DNA of 21,242 bases from Cellvibrionales bacterium UBA4495 (GCA_002388905.1 DGNJ01000057.1:26777-48018), one strand, 5' to 3'. Counted from the stretch's first letter, positions 7,999-15,311 are shown. Numbers and translations are program-made. Notes: generated by a model from the letters alone, not told the origin.

Positions 7999-10344
7999 TT
8001 ACTCGCCGAACCGATAGGTCATTTCCATGCCCCACATGCGCGGTGTATTGCCGATTGCCAATGCGAAGCCATAACTCTGAAACAGATCGATTGCATAGTG
8101 ACGGAAGACTTCGTCATTGAGGTTTTTGCCCCAAAGGGCAATCTCGAATTGCTTGCTGATATTCCATTGAATCCGGCCGTTCCAGAGACCTCGCGGCGGC
8201 GTTGCGATCCCTTGTCCCGCGGTGGAGTACGTATAATGTTTATCCTGCCAGGAATAGTCCACGCGGAAGCTCGCCTCGCCGATGGGCATTTCCCTTGTAT
8301 AGACAGACCAAAAGCTGTAGGTGTATTCCGGTGTGGACAGGAAAGGCTCGCCGCTCCGGTCGATGGGGTTGCCCTGGGCATCGAAGTCGTCAAACTTATC
8401 GTACTCGGCATCCGTCCACCCAAACGTAGCGCCAAGGTTCCATCCCTCGGCGAGAATGCCGGTAATCTCCGCCTCGACACCCTGCACCGTTGCTTCGGCG
8501 GCATTCGAAACCAGGGTGGCGATGCCGCCCGCCCTGGCAACAATAGTGGACCGCTGGATATCCTGATAATCCGAATAAAAGGCCGCCAGGTTGGTGCGCA
8601 ATCGGGAGTCGAACCAGTCCGCCTTGAGTCCCGCCTCGTATTCGACAACCTCTTCCGGGGCGAAATCACGGAAAGAGGCGATGGAAGCCGGGGTATCTTC
8701 GGCAAAAGGCAGGCCACCCCTCAGATTCTGGCCGCCGCTGCGAAAGCCGGAGGCGGTCTTGATGTACACCATTTTGCCGGGCATTAAGTCATAAGCGAGC
8801 ATGGCAGTGTAATCGACAGAGTCATCTTCCCGATCAAATTTTGCCTTGCAACCCGATTCAATGGTCGGATCCTCAACGCCCGTAAATAGTGAGGGAACCA
8901 GGCAACGCATAAAGCTGCGATCCGCCGCAAAAGTCAATTGATTGTAGGACGTCAAATCCTTCGACTCCTTGGAATAACGCAAACCGAAGGTGGCGGTCAG
9001 CTTTTCGGAAAGGCGATAATCGGCCTGGGCGAAAATGGCTTGCCCGGTGTTTTCCACATCTCCCTTGGTATGCTGTTCGAACGGAAAACCGAAGCCGAAG
9101 AAGGATTTGTCCCGACCTTCTTCCTCTAAAGCAAACAGTCCCGCTGTCCACTGAAGCTTATTGCTAAGGGACGACCCATTGACCTGTAACTCGATGCTCC
9201 ACATGCGGTGACCTTCAAGGCCAATGGAGTTGTTGAGAAAGGGGACAGGGGTCGCATCGTAATCATGATTGTCGGTCCACTCATCCAGCTCCCGGTAGGC
9301 AGCAATAGCCTTAATGGAAAGGTCCGGATCAGGGTCCCATGTGGTCGTCAGAGCGACCCCCTGATGCTTCCAGGTCGTGACGCCGATGTGTTCCGGCGTC
9401 GTGCGCGGATTTTCGTAATCAGTGCTGACGAACTCGCTTGCAGTCGCGGCTCCGCCGGTCAGCACCGCGATGGGGTCAAGCCCGCCGAACGCCGGTGCGC
9501 CATTTTGTTGGTCGAAAAATGACATCAACCAGTCGCGCATAATGTGATCGCCTTTATTGCGATCAAATTTCAGCAAAAACTCGAGACCCTCCCGGGGCCT
9601 GAAAAGCAGTTTGGCGATCAGATTGCTGGTATCCCGCTGGCCCGATTCATGGCCATCGAACAGATTCTCCTGCCAGCCGTCCCGTTTCTGGACATCATAG
9701 GCGACTCGTAAAGCCAGGTGGTCCTCAGCCAGCGGTACATTGACCATCAGGTTGTAGTCCCGCCTGTCGTGGTTGCCGATACGGACGCCGACTCGCGCCC
9801 GTGTGTCGAATACAGGGTCATTGGTCGCGATCTGGATTGCGCCGCCAGTGGTGTTGCGTCCGAACAGGGTGCCCTGGGGGCCGCGCAGTACTTCCACACT
9901 GTCGATATCGGCCAGATTCATGTCGGCGCCAATGGGTCTCGGCCAGATCACGCCGTCCACATAAATACCCACCGATGCGTCCAGTGTGGAAACATTGGAA
10001 TTCTGGGACTGGGCGCGGATCGCCGGCTTGATCGTGGAGTCGCTACTGCCGGAGAAGGTAAACATGAGGTTGGGGGTGTGAAGGGAAACATCGGAGACAT
10101 CCTCCACGCCGCTCATTTTAAGCGCTTCGCCGCTGAAGCTGCTGATGGCAATGGGCACCTCCTGCATGGATTCCGCCCGCTTGCGGGCCGTAACGACAAT
10201 CTCTTCGATCTCCAGGGATTGCGCCGGCGAGGTGCTTAGGGCTGCTGATAAACTGACGGATATCGTCGCAAAAATCCGGGACGCTGCCCCGAATACCGTG
10301 CGACTAGACTGATCGGCAACGCGTGATTTTCTTTTCATTTTCAT
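7999..10344 (-). CDS. TonB-dependent outer-membrane receptor
   Basis: 781-residue receptor that should carry a scarce or bulky ligand across the outer membrane with TonB-ExbBD energy. Layout: a basic N-terminus, hydrophobic stretch (about 18-40) and likely signal cleavage near SPAQS (39-43), a TonB box IEEIVVTARKR (46-56), a plug domain (about 60-170) with GTLFGRNTTGGAI, and a long beta-barrel ending in WGMEMTYRFGE, with the terminal aromatic residue two places from the end. The style (IEEIVVTARKR, PTN-type plug) is that of receptors used for non-iron substrates in sphingomonads and marine gammaproteobacteria. I start at ATG 10344, with GGGGG six bases upstream; a TTG at 10371 has no ribosome site. 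It is the first gene after a candidate promoter and leads the catabolic genes, suggesting it imports their substrate. Confidence 0.93.
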   Translation of the reverse strand: MKMKRKSRVADQSSRTVFGAASRIFATISVSLSAALSTSPAQSLEIEEIVVTARKRAESMQEVPIAISSFSGEALKMSGVEDVSDVSLHTPNLMFTFSGSSDSTIKPAIRAQSQNSNVSTLDASVGIYVDGVIWPRPIGADMNLADIDSVEVLRGPQGTLFGRNTTGGAIQIATNDPVFDTRARVGVRIGNHDRRDYNLMVNVPLAEDHLALRVAYDVQKRDGWQENLFDGHESGQRDTSNLIAKLLFRPREGLEFLLKFDRNKGDHIMRDWLMSFFDQQNGAPAFGGLDPIAVLTGGAATASEFVSTDYENPRTTPEHIGVTTWKHQGVALTTTWDPDPDLSIKAIAAYRELDEWTDNHDYDATPVPFLNNSIGLEGHRMWSIELQVNGSSLSNKLQWTAGLFALEEEGRDKSFFGFGFPFEQHTKGDVENTGQAIFAQADYRLSEKLTATFGLRYSKESKDLTSYNQLTFAADRSFMRCLVPSLFTGVEDPTIESGCKAKFDREDDSVDYTAMLAYDLMPGKMVYIKTASGFRSGGQNLRGGLPFAEDTPASIASFRDFAPEEVVEYEAGLKADWFDSRLRTNLAAFYSDYQDIQRSTIVARAGGIATLVSNAAEATVQGVEAEITGILAEGWNLGATFGWTDAEYDKFDDFDAQGNPIDRSGEPFLSTPEYTYSFWSVYTREMPIGEASFRVDYSWQDKHYTYSTAGQGIATPPRGLWNGRIQWNISKQFEIALWGKNLNDEVFRHYAIDLFQSYGFALAIGNTPRMWGMEMTYRFGE

Positions 10345-10691
10345 CTTCGCCCCCGGTTTTATTGTTGCCAAAATTTTTCGGGAAATAACGAAACTGTTTT
10401 ATAAAAAACGATTTTTATTGCTGCTGGTTATTAATAATACGTTTTTAAGCCAGGTAACTTATTGGTTTGATTTTCAATATAGGCTGCCGGTGACAGGGTT
10501 GTCTAGTGCATTTGCAAAAAAATAGCCGAACACAGCATATTTAGTGCGTGGAGGCAACTTGTAGAGAGGTTTTCTCTGGATGGCGAGGAATTGCCGGCAG
10601 CCAGATAATCGGATTAATCGGCGGGGTGATCAGACAAGCGAATTAATTCTGGCGACAGACGACTGCCTTAAATCCTCCACCGAGGCCGGGC
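10345..10691. other. AT-rich intergenic region upstream of the TonB receptor gene
   Basis: 347 bases without a credible gene. The part at 10370-10560 is clearly richer in A and T than the rest of the window. It contains the candidate receptor promoter (10476-10505), a long A/T-rich leader with several A- and T-runs, and, nearer the phosphotransferase, small symmetries such as AGAGA/TCTCT (10563-10577) and the repeat AATCGGATTAATCGG (10607-10621). I see no clear intrinsic terminator for the phosphotransferase gene that ends at 10692. Confidence 0.6.
10476..10505 (-). promoter_or_regulatory. Candidate sigma-70 promoter of the TonB receptor-catabolic unit
   Basis: On the minus strand -35 TAGACA (10505-10500) and -10 TATATT (10481-10476), each five of six to consensus, are separated by 18 bases. 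Transcription would start near 10469, leaving a leader of about 125 bases before the receptor ATG. It would drive receptor, SDR, Fe-S flavoenzyme, KstD-like gene, yqjG and perhaps gdhA. Confidence 0.55.
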
Positions 10692-12101
10692 TCAGGATGC
10701 AGTTTGCTCCTTTCCCCGGTCTGCCTGGCGGCGCTCGATTTTCTGAAGGTCGAAACCCGTCAGCCAAGCGGAATCCCCGCAACCTGCAAGGATAAAGTCC
10801 CGCCGTCCCAGCCAGCGATGAAAATAGCGGGCCAGTTGCCGGTCTTCCGCTGACCCGGCATCCTGGATAAAACTCACCAGCGCCTCTTCCGCCGCTTCCG
10901 GAGATGCCGGCCGGTCGCCGAGCACTTGCGCGGCGTCGTCCAGGTCGGCATCGATTATGGCGCGGCCATAGCGATTCATGCGGTCCAGGTACAGGGCCAG
11001 CGAACGGGCCTTGCTGAGTTCGTATCGGCCGAAGTCGCCCGCCACTTCCAGCCGGTCCAGGGTATTCACCATGTGTGCACCGCCGGCCGGAAAGGCCACC
11101 GGCGCCGGCTCGGGCTCATCCACCGCGGGCAGGGTGAGTTCCAGATTCTCGGCAATGGCCGAGATCGCCCAGCGGCTGGTGCCTACGCTGAAACTGAGGT
11201 AGGCCACGTAGTCGTCGTCCGGGGCCGGGTCGAAGGCCAGGGGCCAGAGCAGGAAACCATTGACCGCGCAAAAGCCGGCGGTGTGGTATTCGACGCTCTG
11301 CTTGTCCAGTTTGTCGCCGGTCAGTGCTTCGTAGTGATCCATGAGGGTGTTGATGTCGCCCAGCGGTTCGGCACTGTCGCGCAGGCGCATGCCGGCGAAC
11401 TCCGCCAGCGGGTCGCCCACGTAGGCCACCTCGAAATCGATAAGACCGGTCAGCCGGTCTCCCTGGAACAGGAACTGGCCGGAATCGGCGCTGATAAACG
11501 CAGCGCGGTCGCGGTGCTCGGGGACGTTGCGTTGCACCCAGCGCCAGATAAATTCCATCAGGGCGAAAGGGCGCCCGGCCATGCGCTGGCGATAGATTCG
11601 CTCGCAGGGTGCGTAGAGATTGAGAGCCGTCTCCCGGGGTCCGGTGGGAATGTCGAGCCCGATGGCGGCAAATTCGTCCAGCGGGATGCGATGCATGTTC
11701 GCCAGGGTTTCGATGTATTGGCGGCGGATGCTTGCCCTCGCCGCGTCGCTCTCGGCCGTGGCCAGGTTGATTTGCCCGGGCAGCAGGTCCATGACATAGG
11801 CGGGCGGGTTCTCGAGCATGCCGTGGACATGGGGCACCGGTATGCCGTGTTTTTCCAGGATGTGGTGGACTTTTGCCTCCTGCGACAATGACATGGGGCC
11901 GATATAGTTTTCGCCTTTCTCGGCCCGCACGTTGACGTCCATGACCGAATCGCCGGCGACGATTTGTGCGTCCCAGGCGGGCCGCCACCGCTGTTGGCGT
12001 TCCAGGCGTACGATATCGCCCGGTATGAGTTTGCTGAGTCCCCGATGGATTTTTGCGTCCAGCGGCGGGAGCGTGTCAGGGTCCGGTTTCTGTTGGGTCA
12101 T
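10692..12101 (-). CDS. APH-fold phosphotransferase family protein (copy 1), altered catalytic loop
   Basis: 469 residues with a kinase-like aminoglycoside/choline phosphotransferase fold: an N-lobe with WRPAWDAQIV (39-48) and E75, hinge AYVMDLLPGQ (101-110), catalytic region ISADSGQFLFQGDRLTGLIDFEVAYVGDP starting near 203, and a roughly 110-residue extra C-terminal domain (DLDDAAQVLGDRP, ARYFHRWL). The usual HGDxxxxN is replaced: D206 remains, His is S204, the loop is two residues shorter and Q209 stands where Asn binds metal. The metal-binding D222 and E224 in IDFE and GDP are kept. It resembles the kinase part found with acyl-CoA dehydrogenases (ACAD10-like), but no such gene is here. It follows the NTF2-like gene by 35 bases with only a weak ribosome site (CGGA). 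The substrate is unknown; a phosphorylated catabolic intermediate is possible. Confidence 0.85.
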   Translation of the reverse strand: MTQQKPDPDTLPPLDAKIHRGLSKLIPGDIVRLERQQRWRPAWDAQIVAGDSVMDVNVRAEKGENYIGPMSLSQEAKVHHILEKHGIPVPHVHGMLENPPAYVMDLLPGQINLATAESDAARASIRRQYIETLANMHRIPLDEFAAIGLDIPTGPRETALNLYAPCERIYRQRMAGRPFALMEFIWRWVQRNVPEHRDRAAFISADSGQFLFQGDRLTGLIDFEVAYVGDPLAEFAGMRLRDSAEPLGDINTLMDHYEALTGDKLDKQSVEYHTAGFCAVNGFLLWPLAFDPAPDDDYVAYLSFSVGTSRWAISAIAENLELTLPAVDEPEPAPVAFPAGGAHMVNTLDRLEVAGDFGRYELSKARSLALYLDRMNRYGRAIIDADLDDAAQVLGDRPASPEAAEEALVSFIQDAGSAEDRQLARYFHRWLGRRDFILAGCGDSAWLTGFDLQKIERRQADRGKEQTAS

Positions 12102-12136
12102 GGCGTTGTCCGGTTGGTGTTCGGGCGTTTTTTTAA

Positions 12137-12556
12137 TCAGGAATCGGCGATTCTGAAAACCGCCTCCTTGCCCTGTTGTTCGATGATGCTGGACAAATCC
12201 ATGTATTCCCGCCAGGCGCAGACTTTATTGGCATCGTCGATCTCGAAAACGGCGGTGAGGGGAATCTCGATCCAGCCATCGTCAGTGAGCGCGGCATCCA
12301 CCCGCTCGGTGAAAACATGCCTGTCGCTGGAGCCGATGGCGACCAGTTCGCTTTTGTTGGAATGGTACATGCCCATCATGCCCTGGATTTCATCGCGGAT
12401 CGCCTCCTTGCCCCGAATGGGCTCGGTGACGGGCACAATCATCACATAGTAAGCGTCGTCGGCGATATAGGACATGGTTTTGTCCAGGTTTTCGGGCCAG
12501 CCGTTGGCGAAAGTCTCGATCAGGTCGAGGACCACCTGTTCCTGTTTTGCCCCCAC
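12137..12556 (-). CDS. Limonene-1,2-epoxide hydrolase-like NTF2-fold protein
   Basis: 139 residues aligning end to end with the catalytic domain of Rhodococcus limonene-1,2-epoxide hydrolase: IADDAYYVMI, IGSSDRHVFTERVDAAL, VFEIDDANKVCAWREYMDL. From memory of that enzyme, Y53, N55, R99, D101 and D132 form the water-activating site. Here Y37, R85 and D87 are kept, N55 is Met (M39) and D132 is Glu (E117 in WREYMD). It may hydrolyse a ring epoxide, or act as an isomerase or dehydratase as other NTF2-like proteins do. The start is GTG at 12556, with AGGAG eight bases upstream; no nearer ATG fits. It is the first gene of the minus-strand unit that continues into phosphotransferase copy 1, facing copy 2 across a divergent promoter region. 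Confidence 0.85.
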   Translation of the reverse strand: MGAKQEQVVLDLIETFANGWPENLDKTMSYIADDAYYVMIVPVTEPIRGKEAIRDEIQGMMGMYHSNKSELVAIGSSDRHVFTERVDAALTDDGWIEIPLTAVFEIDDANKVCAWREYMDLSSIIEQQGKEAVFRIADS

Positions 12557-12590
12557 GGTGTTATCTCCTGTTATCCGTTAGAGTGGGTTT

Positions 12591-12619
12591 ATAGTAGGCT
12601 TTAAATTCCGGCCGGACAA
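12591..12619 (-). promoter_or_regulatory. Candidate promoter of the NTF2-like/phosphotransferase unit
   Basis: Minus strand -35 TTGTCC (12619-12614) and -10 TACTAT (12596-12591) are 17 bases apart; TATAAA follows in overlap. A perfect palindrome TCCGGCCGGA (12607-12616) overlaps the -35 and could be an operator half-site pair. Transcription would begin near 12585. Confidence 0.45.
12607..12616. promoter_or_regulatory. Palindrome overlapping the -35, possible operator
   Basis: TCCGGCCGGA is a perfect 10-base palindrome placed on the -35 side of the candidate minus-strand promoter. Its position suits a repressor site, but short GC palindromes are common in DNA of this composition. Confidence 0.3.
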
Positions 12620-12685
12620 ATCCCGCAACAATTCCGGGTTGATAATAACGACCAAAAGGGTAGCGGCCATGAAACCGGTGACTTC

Positions 12686-12691
12686 TATAAT
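12686..12691 (+). promoter_or_regulatory. Candidate -10 box for the plus-strand phosphotransferase/EthD unit
   Basis: A perfect TATAAT lies 154 bases before the chosen start of phosphotransferase copy 2. No good -35 is found 16-18 bases upstream, so it would need an activator or be weak. The leader would contain the hairpin at 12788-12805. Confidence 0.35.
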
Positions 12692-12787
12692 TAGCGAAGC
12701 GGGCTTTAAGACGGGGCTGATCGGTCAGGCCGCTTCCAGCCCCACCTCGGCGCCGGCGGATGTTCGGCATGATTGCGGACCATGAAT

Positions 12788-12805
12788 TCCGGGCCGTGAC
12801 CCGGA
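12788..12805 (+). repeat. Hairpin in the leader of phosphotransferase copy 2
   Basis: Inverted repeat TCCGGG (12788-12793) and CCCGGA (12800-12805) with a 6-base loop, immediately before a GTG at 12807 that is in frame with the gene. It would block ribosome access to that GTG, supporting the later ATG at 12846. Confidence 0.45.
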
Positions 12806-12845
12806 CGTGGTGAAAAACAGACCCAGCGTGGGACACACCATAACT

Positions 12846-14234
12846 ATGAATAAGCAGACAAATTATTCTAAAGCCGTGAAACAGGGCATCCTCGACTGGG
12901 TCGAAGACCGCTTCGGCGGCCGGGTCATCCGGGTCGAACAGGTAATTCGCTGGCGCCCCATCTGGCGGGTGGACTTCGACAAAGGCGGCGTGCTCCATTC
13001 CCTGGCTTTCAAGGGGCCCCGGGACGGCAATGTAATCCCCTACCCCGTCGAGCATGAATACAGGATGCTCCAGGTGCTTCGCGACAATGGGATGCCGGTG
13101 CCTACCGTGCACGGTGTTTGCGAATTTCCCAGTGCCGTGGTCATGGACTGGATGCCCGGCGGTCGCGACCCGGGTATGGTGGGTATGGCGGCGGAAGACG
13201 AATCCCGGATGAGCGACGAGCGTTGGGCAGCCAGCCTCGAGTACATGGACTGGCTGGCGACGATGCACCGGATCGAGCCGCGGAAATTTGTCGCGGCCGG
13301 ACTGGAAATGCCTGTCACGGCGGAGGACATCGCCCTCAACGGCTTCGAGCGGTTTTACCGGCTGGGCAGGGACAAGGGCATAGTCGATCCGTTCATGGAT
13401 TTCTGTGCCGCCTGGCTGCGGCGCAATGTGCCCGACCGGGAGCGGGTGGCCTTCGTGACCGGTGACTGCTGCCAGTTCCTGTCCGAGGGCGACAAGGTCA
13501 CCGCCCTGCTGGACGTGGAAATCGGCTATCTGGGCGACCCCCTCTCCGACCTCGCCTGCTTCCTCGGGCGCCATCCGGTGGAGAACCTGGGCGATATCCC
13601 GGCACTCTTCAGGCGCTACGAACAGGCTTCCGGCGAGGCAATCGATCTGGAGGCGCTGGCCTACCAGACCGTCGTATTCATGGCGGTGGCTTTCTATTTC
13701 CCGGTGTTGACGCTGCCCGTGACGCAACCGGGAGGCGACTGGGTGGAGAGCCAGATCCAGGTCGCTTTCTGCGGCCGGCGCTGCGCCGAGGCCATGGCCG
13801 GGATCATCGATGTCGATCTCGAGCACTCCATGAGCCTGCCGGCACCGGCGGCAACGCCTTTAGAAGATATGGCCCTGGCCAAGCTGGAAGAGGAAATCGC
13901 CCATATGCCCACCACGGAGTACTTCCAGCCCTGGAAACGGGATATGGTCGCCAAGCTGCCCGCTTGGCTTACCAATCAGCTCCACTACGGCCGGTGGGCC
14001 GAACAACAGGATCTGGACGACGCGGAAAAGCTGTTGGGCCACCGTCCCGACAACCGGGCCGAAGCGGACAAGGCGTTAAGCCGGTTCGTGCTGGAGGCCG
14101 GCCCCGAACAGGATGCCGATCTGGTTCGTTTCTTTCACCGGCGCACCCTGCGCGAGTGCCATATTTGTGTGGGGCCGGATGCGCCCACGGAACACCTGAT
14201 TTTTGCCCGCTTCGAACCGGTGACCGACTTGTGA
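12846..14234 (+). CDS. APH-fold phosphotransferase family protein (copy 2), altered catalytic loop
   Basis: 462 residues, paralogous to the minus-strand copy at 10692-12101 along its whole length, including the C-terminal domain (DLDDAEKLLGHRP, VRFFHRR). The N-lobe has IRWRPIWRVDF (34-44) and the ATP-site lysine K56 in LAFKGP, where copy 1 has Arg; hinge VVMDWMPGG; catalytic region VTGDCCQFLSEGDKVTALLDVE from about 204. As in copy 1 the Brenner motif is shortened by two: T205-G-D207, Q210 for Asn, while D223 and E225 are kept. The start is ATG 12846, aligned with copy 1; GTG 12807 would add 13 residues behind a hairpin. The ribosome site is weak (GGGA, about 12 bases off). The EthD gene follows 54 bases downstream. 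Copies 1 and 2 flank the NTF2-like gene divergently. Confidence 0.85.
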   Translation: MNKQTNYSKAVKQGILDWVEDRFGGRVIRVEQVIRWRPIWRVDFDKGGVLHSLAFKGPRDGNVIPYPVEHEYRMLQVLRDNGMPVPTVHGVCEFPSAVVMDWMPGGRDPGMVGMAAEDESRMSDERWAASLEYMDWLATMHRIEPRKFVAAGLEMPVTAEDIALNGFERFYRLGRDKGIVDPFMDFCAAWLRRNVPDRERVAFVTGDCCQFLSEGDKVTALLDVEIGYLGDPLSDLACFLGRHPVENLGDIPALFRRYEQASGEAIDLEALAYQTVVFMAVAFYFPVLTLPVTQPGGDWVESQIQVAFCGRRCAEAMAGIIDVDLEHSMSLPAPAATPLEDMALAKLEEEIAHMPTTEYFQPWKRDMVAKLPAWLTNQLHYGRWAEQQDLDDAEKLLGHRPDNRAEADKALSRFVLEAGPEQDADLVRFFHRRTLRECHICVGPDAPTEHLIFARFEPVTDL

Positions 14235-14288
14235 GGGCGCTATCGAATCTGCCTTCCCTTATCTGTGCGGCGAAACCCGGAGGTTGTT

Positions 14289-15077
14289 ATGACTGCCCAT
14301 AAGCCCGCCGACCCCGGCCGAACAGCGGACCCGGTCCGCCTTCTTGTTTGCGCCCGCCGGCGCGCGGGTCTCGGGCGCGGGGAGTTTCAGCAGCGCTGGC
14401 TCGCCTTGCACCGGGATCTGGCCCGGCGGTTGCCGGCCGCCGGTATTACAGCGTACTTGCAGAATCATATCTACGAAGCGGAATTTCTCGAGAGCTTCCG
14501 GGAACTGCGCGGTGGCATGGAAGCCGACGGTTTTGATGCCATTACCGAAGTGGCGTTCGACACCATGCCCGAAAACGACAATGCCAGCGGCAAGGCGCTG
14601 GAACAGTTGCTGGATGCCGAGATGGCATTCCCCGATACCGGCGCGCGCCGGCTATTGCTGGTGCGCGAGCACCAGGTCTTCATGGACTCGGTGGCGCCGG
14701 GGGCGACCGTCCACAAGATGATTATCTGCGTGCGCCGGCGGCCGGAGTTGAGCCGGGAGGCCTTCCAGCGCTACTGGCGGGAAGAGCACGGCCCCCTGGC
14801 GCTGGCGTTGAGGCGCCGGGGCCTGACACCGCCGATGATCGGCTATGTCCAGAACCACACCCTGGAGCATCCCGCGATCGAGCGTTATGCCGATGGCGCC
14901 GACCTCTACGACGGGGTTGCCACCGTCTGGCTCGACCGGAGCGATGACCTGGATTTGCGCGGCACCACCGAGCAACAGTTGCTCGAGGCGGACCGGATGC
15001 TGGTGGACGATGAGGCGAAATTCGTGGCCCCAAAGCGCTCAACCGTCTGCATGGCCGTTGAGCAGGTGATTCGCTGA
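14289..15077 (+). CDS. Tandem EthD-domain protein
   Basis: 262 residues made of two EthD-type ferredoxin-like domains (about 17-135 and 142-255). The repeats show the same signature twice: GEFQQRWLALHRDLA with AYLQNH (56-60 core) and REAFQRYWREEHGPLA with GYVQNH (186-190 core); W37/H41 correspond to W163/H167. EthD family proteins act as dimers, and a two-domain chain would form the dimer within one molecule. Members are often found with ether, polycyclic or polyketide-type oxidation genes, where some act as cyclases or decarboxylases; the exact role here is unknown. The start is ATG 14289, with a full GGAGG five bases upstream; an earlier in-frame start would add a tail unlike the family. 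It is translated after phosphotransferase copy 2, probably from one mRNA. Confidence 0.85.
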   Translation: MTAHKPADPGRTADPVRLLVCARRRAGLGRGEFQQRWLALHRDLARRLPAAGITAYLQNHIYEAEFLESFRELRGGMEADGFDAITEVAFDTMPENDNASGKALEQLLDAEMAFPDTGARRLLLVREHQVFMDSVAPGATVHKMIICVRRRPELSREAFQRYWREEHGPLALALRRRGLTPPMIGYVQNHTLEHPAIERYADGADLYDGVATVWLDRSDDLDLRGTTEQQLLEADRMLVDDEAKFVAPKRSTVCMAVEQVIR

Positions 15078-15311
15078 AGTTTCCGACGTCTCTTGCCGGA
15101 GCCTTTTTCCGGGCACTCAGGTACTGACCTTCATCCCGTCATCCTTTCCATTGTCGAATCCAGCCGGCGCTCGCTTCATTTGTTCCCGACTAAAACAGTC
15201 GTCTCGTTTGCCGGTGCAAGGGCGGCACTGGGCCGTTGCTGGCTTTATGGAGGGCGACTCACTACCATAGCGTGTTTCGACCCAGTCAACCTCAACCACA
15301 AGTGCCTCCCC
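15078..15311 (+). other. Leader/promoter region of ilvA
   Basis: 234 bases between the EthD gene and ilvA. No strong promoter pair or terminator is evident. The ilvA reading frame is open back to 15093 but has no ribosome site there. It holds a run of branched-chain codons, Val-Ile-Leu-Ser-Ile-Val, at 15138-15155, which could hint at a leader peptide but has no stop codon before ilvA. Confidence 0.4.

Noticed and set aside
10345..10371. TTG start adding nine residues to the TonB receptor
   Set aside because: ATG 10344 has a GGGGG ribosome site and begins a basic signal peptide; the TTG has none.
10580..10795. 71-codon plus-strand frame beside the TonB promoter region
   Set aside because: Overlaps the phosphotransferase 3' end in antisense, with no ribosome site or known motif.
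12561..13826. 421-codon minus-strand frame opposite phosphotransferase copy 2
   Set aside because: Antisense of a gene with clear family motifs; the His/Asp/Gly-rich translation is typical of a reverse-strand artefact.
15093..15311. 73-codon N-terminal extension of IlvA
   Set aside because: Starts at TTG without ribosome site, and IlvA homologues begin near MPDSYVRRIL.
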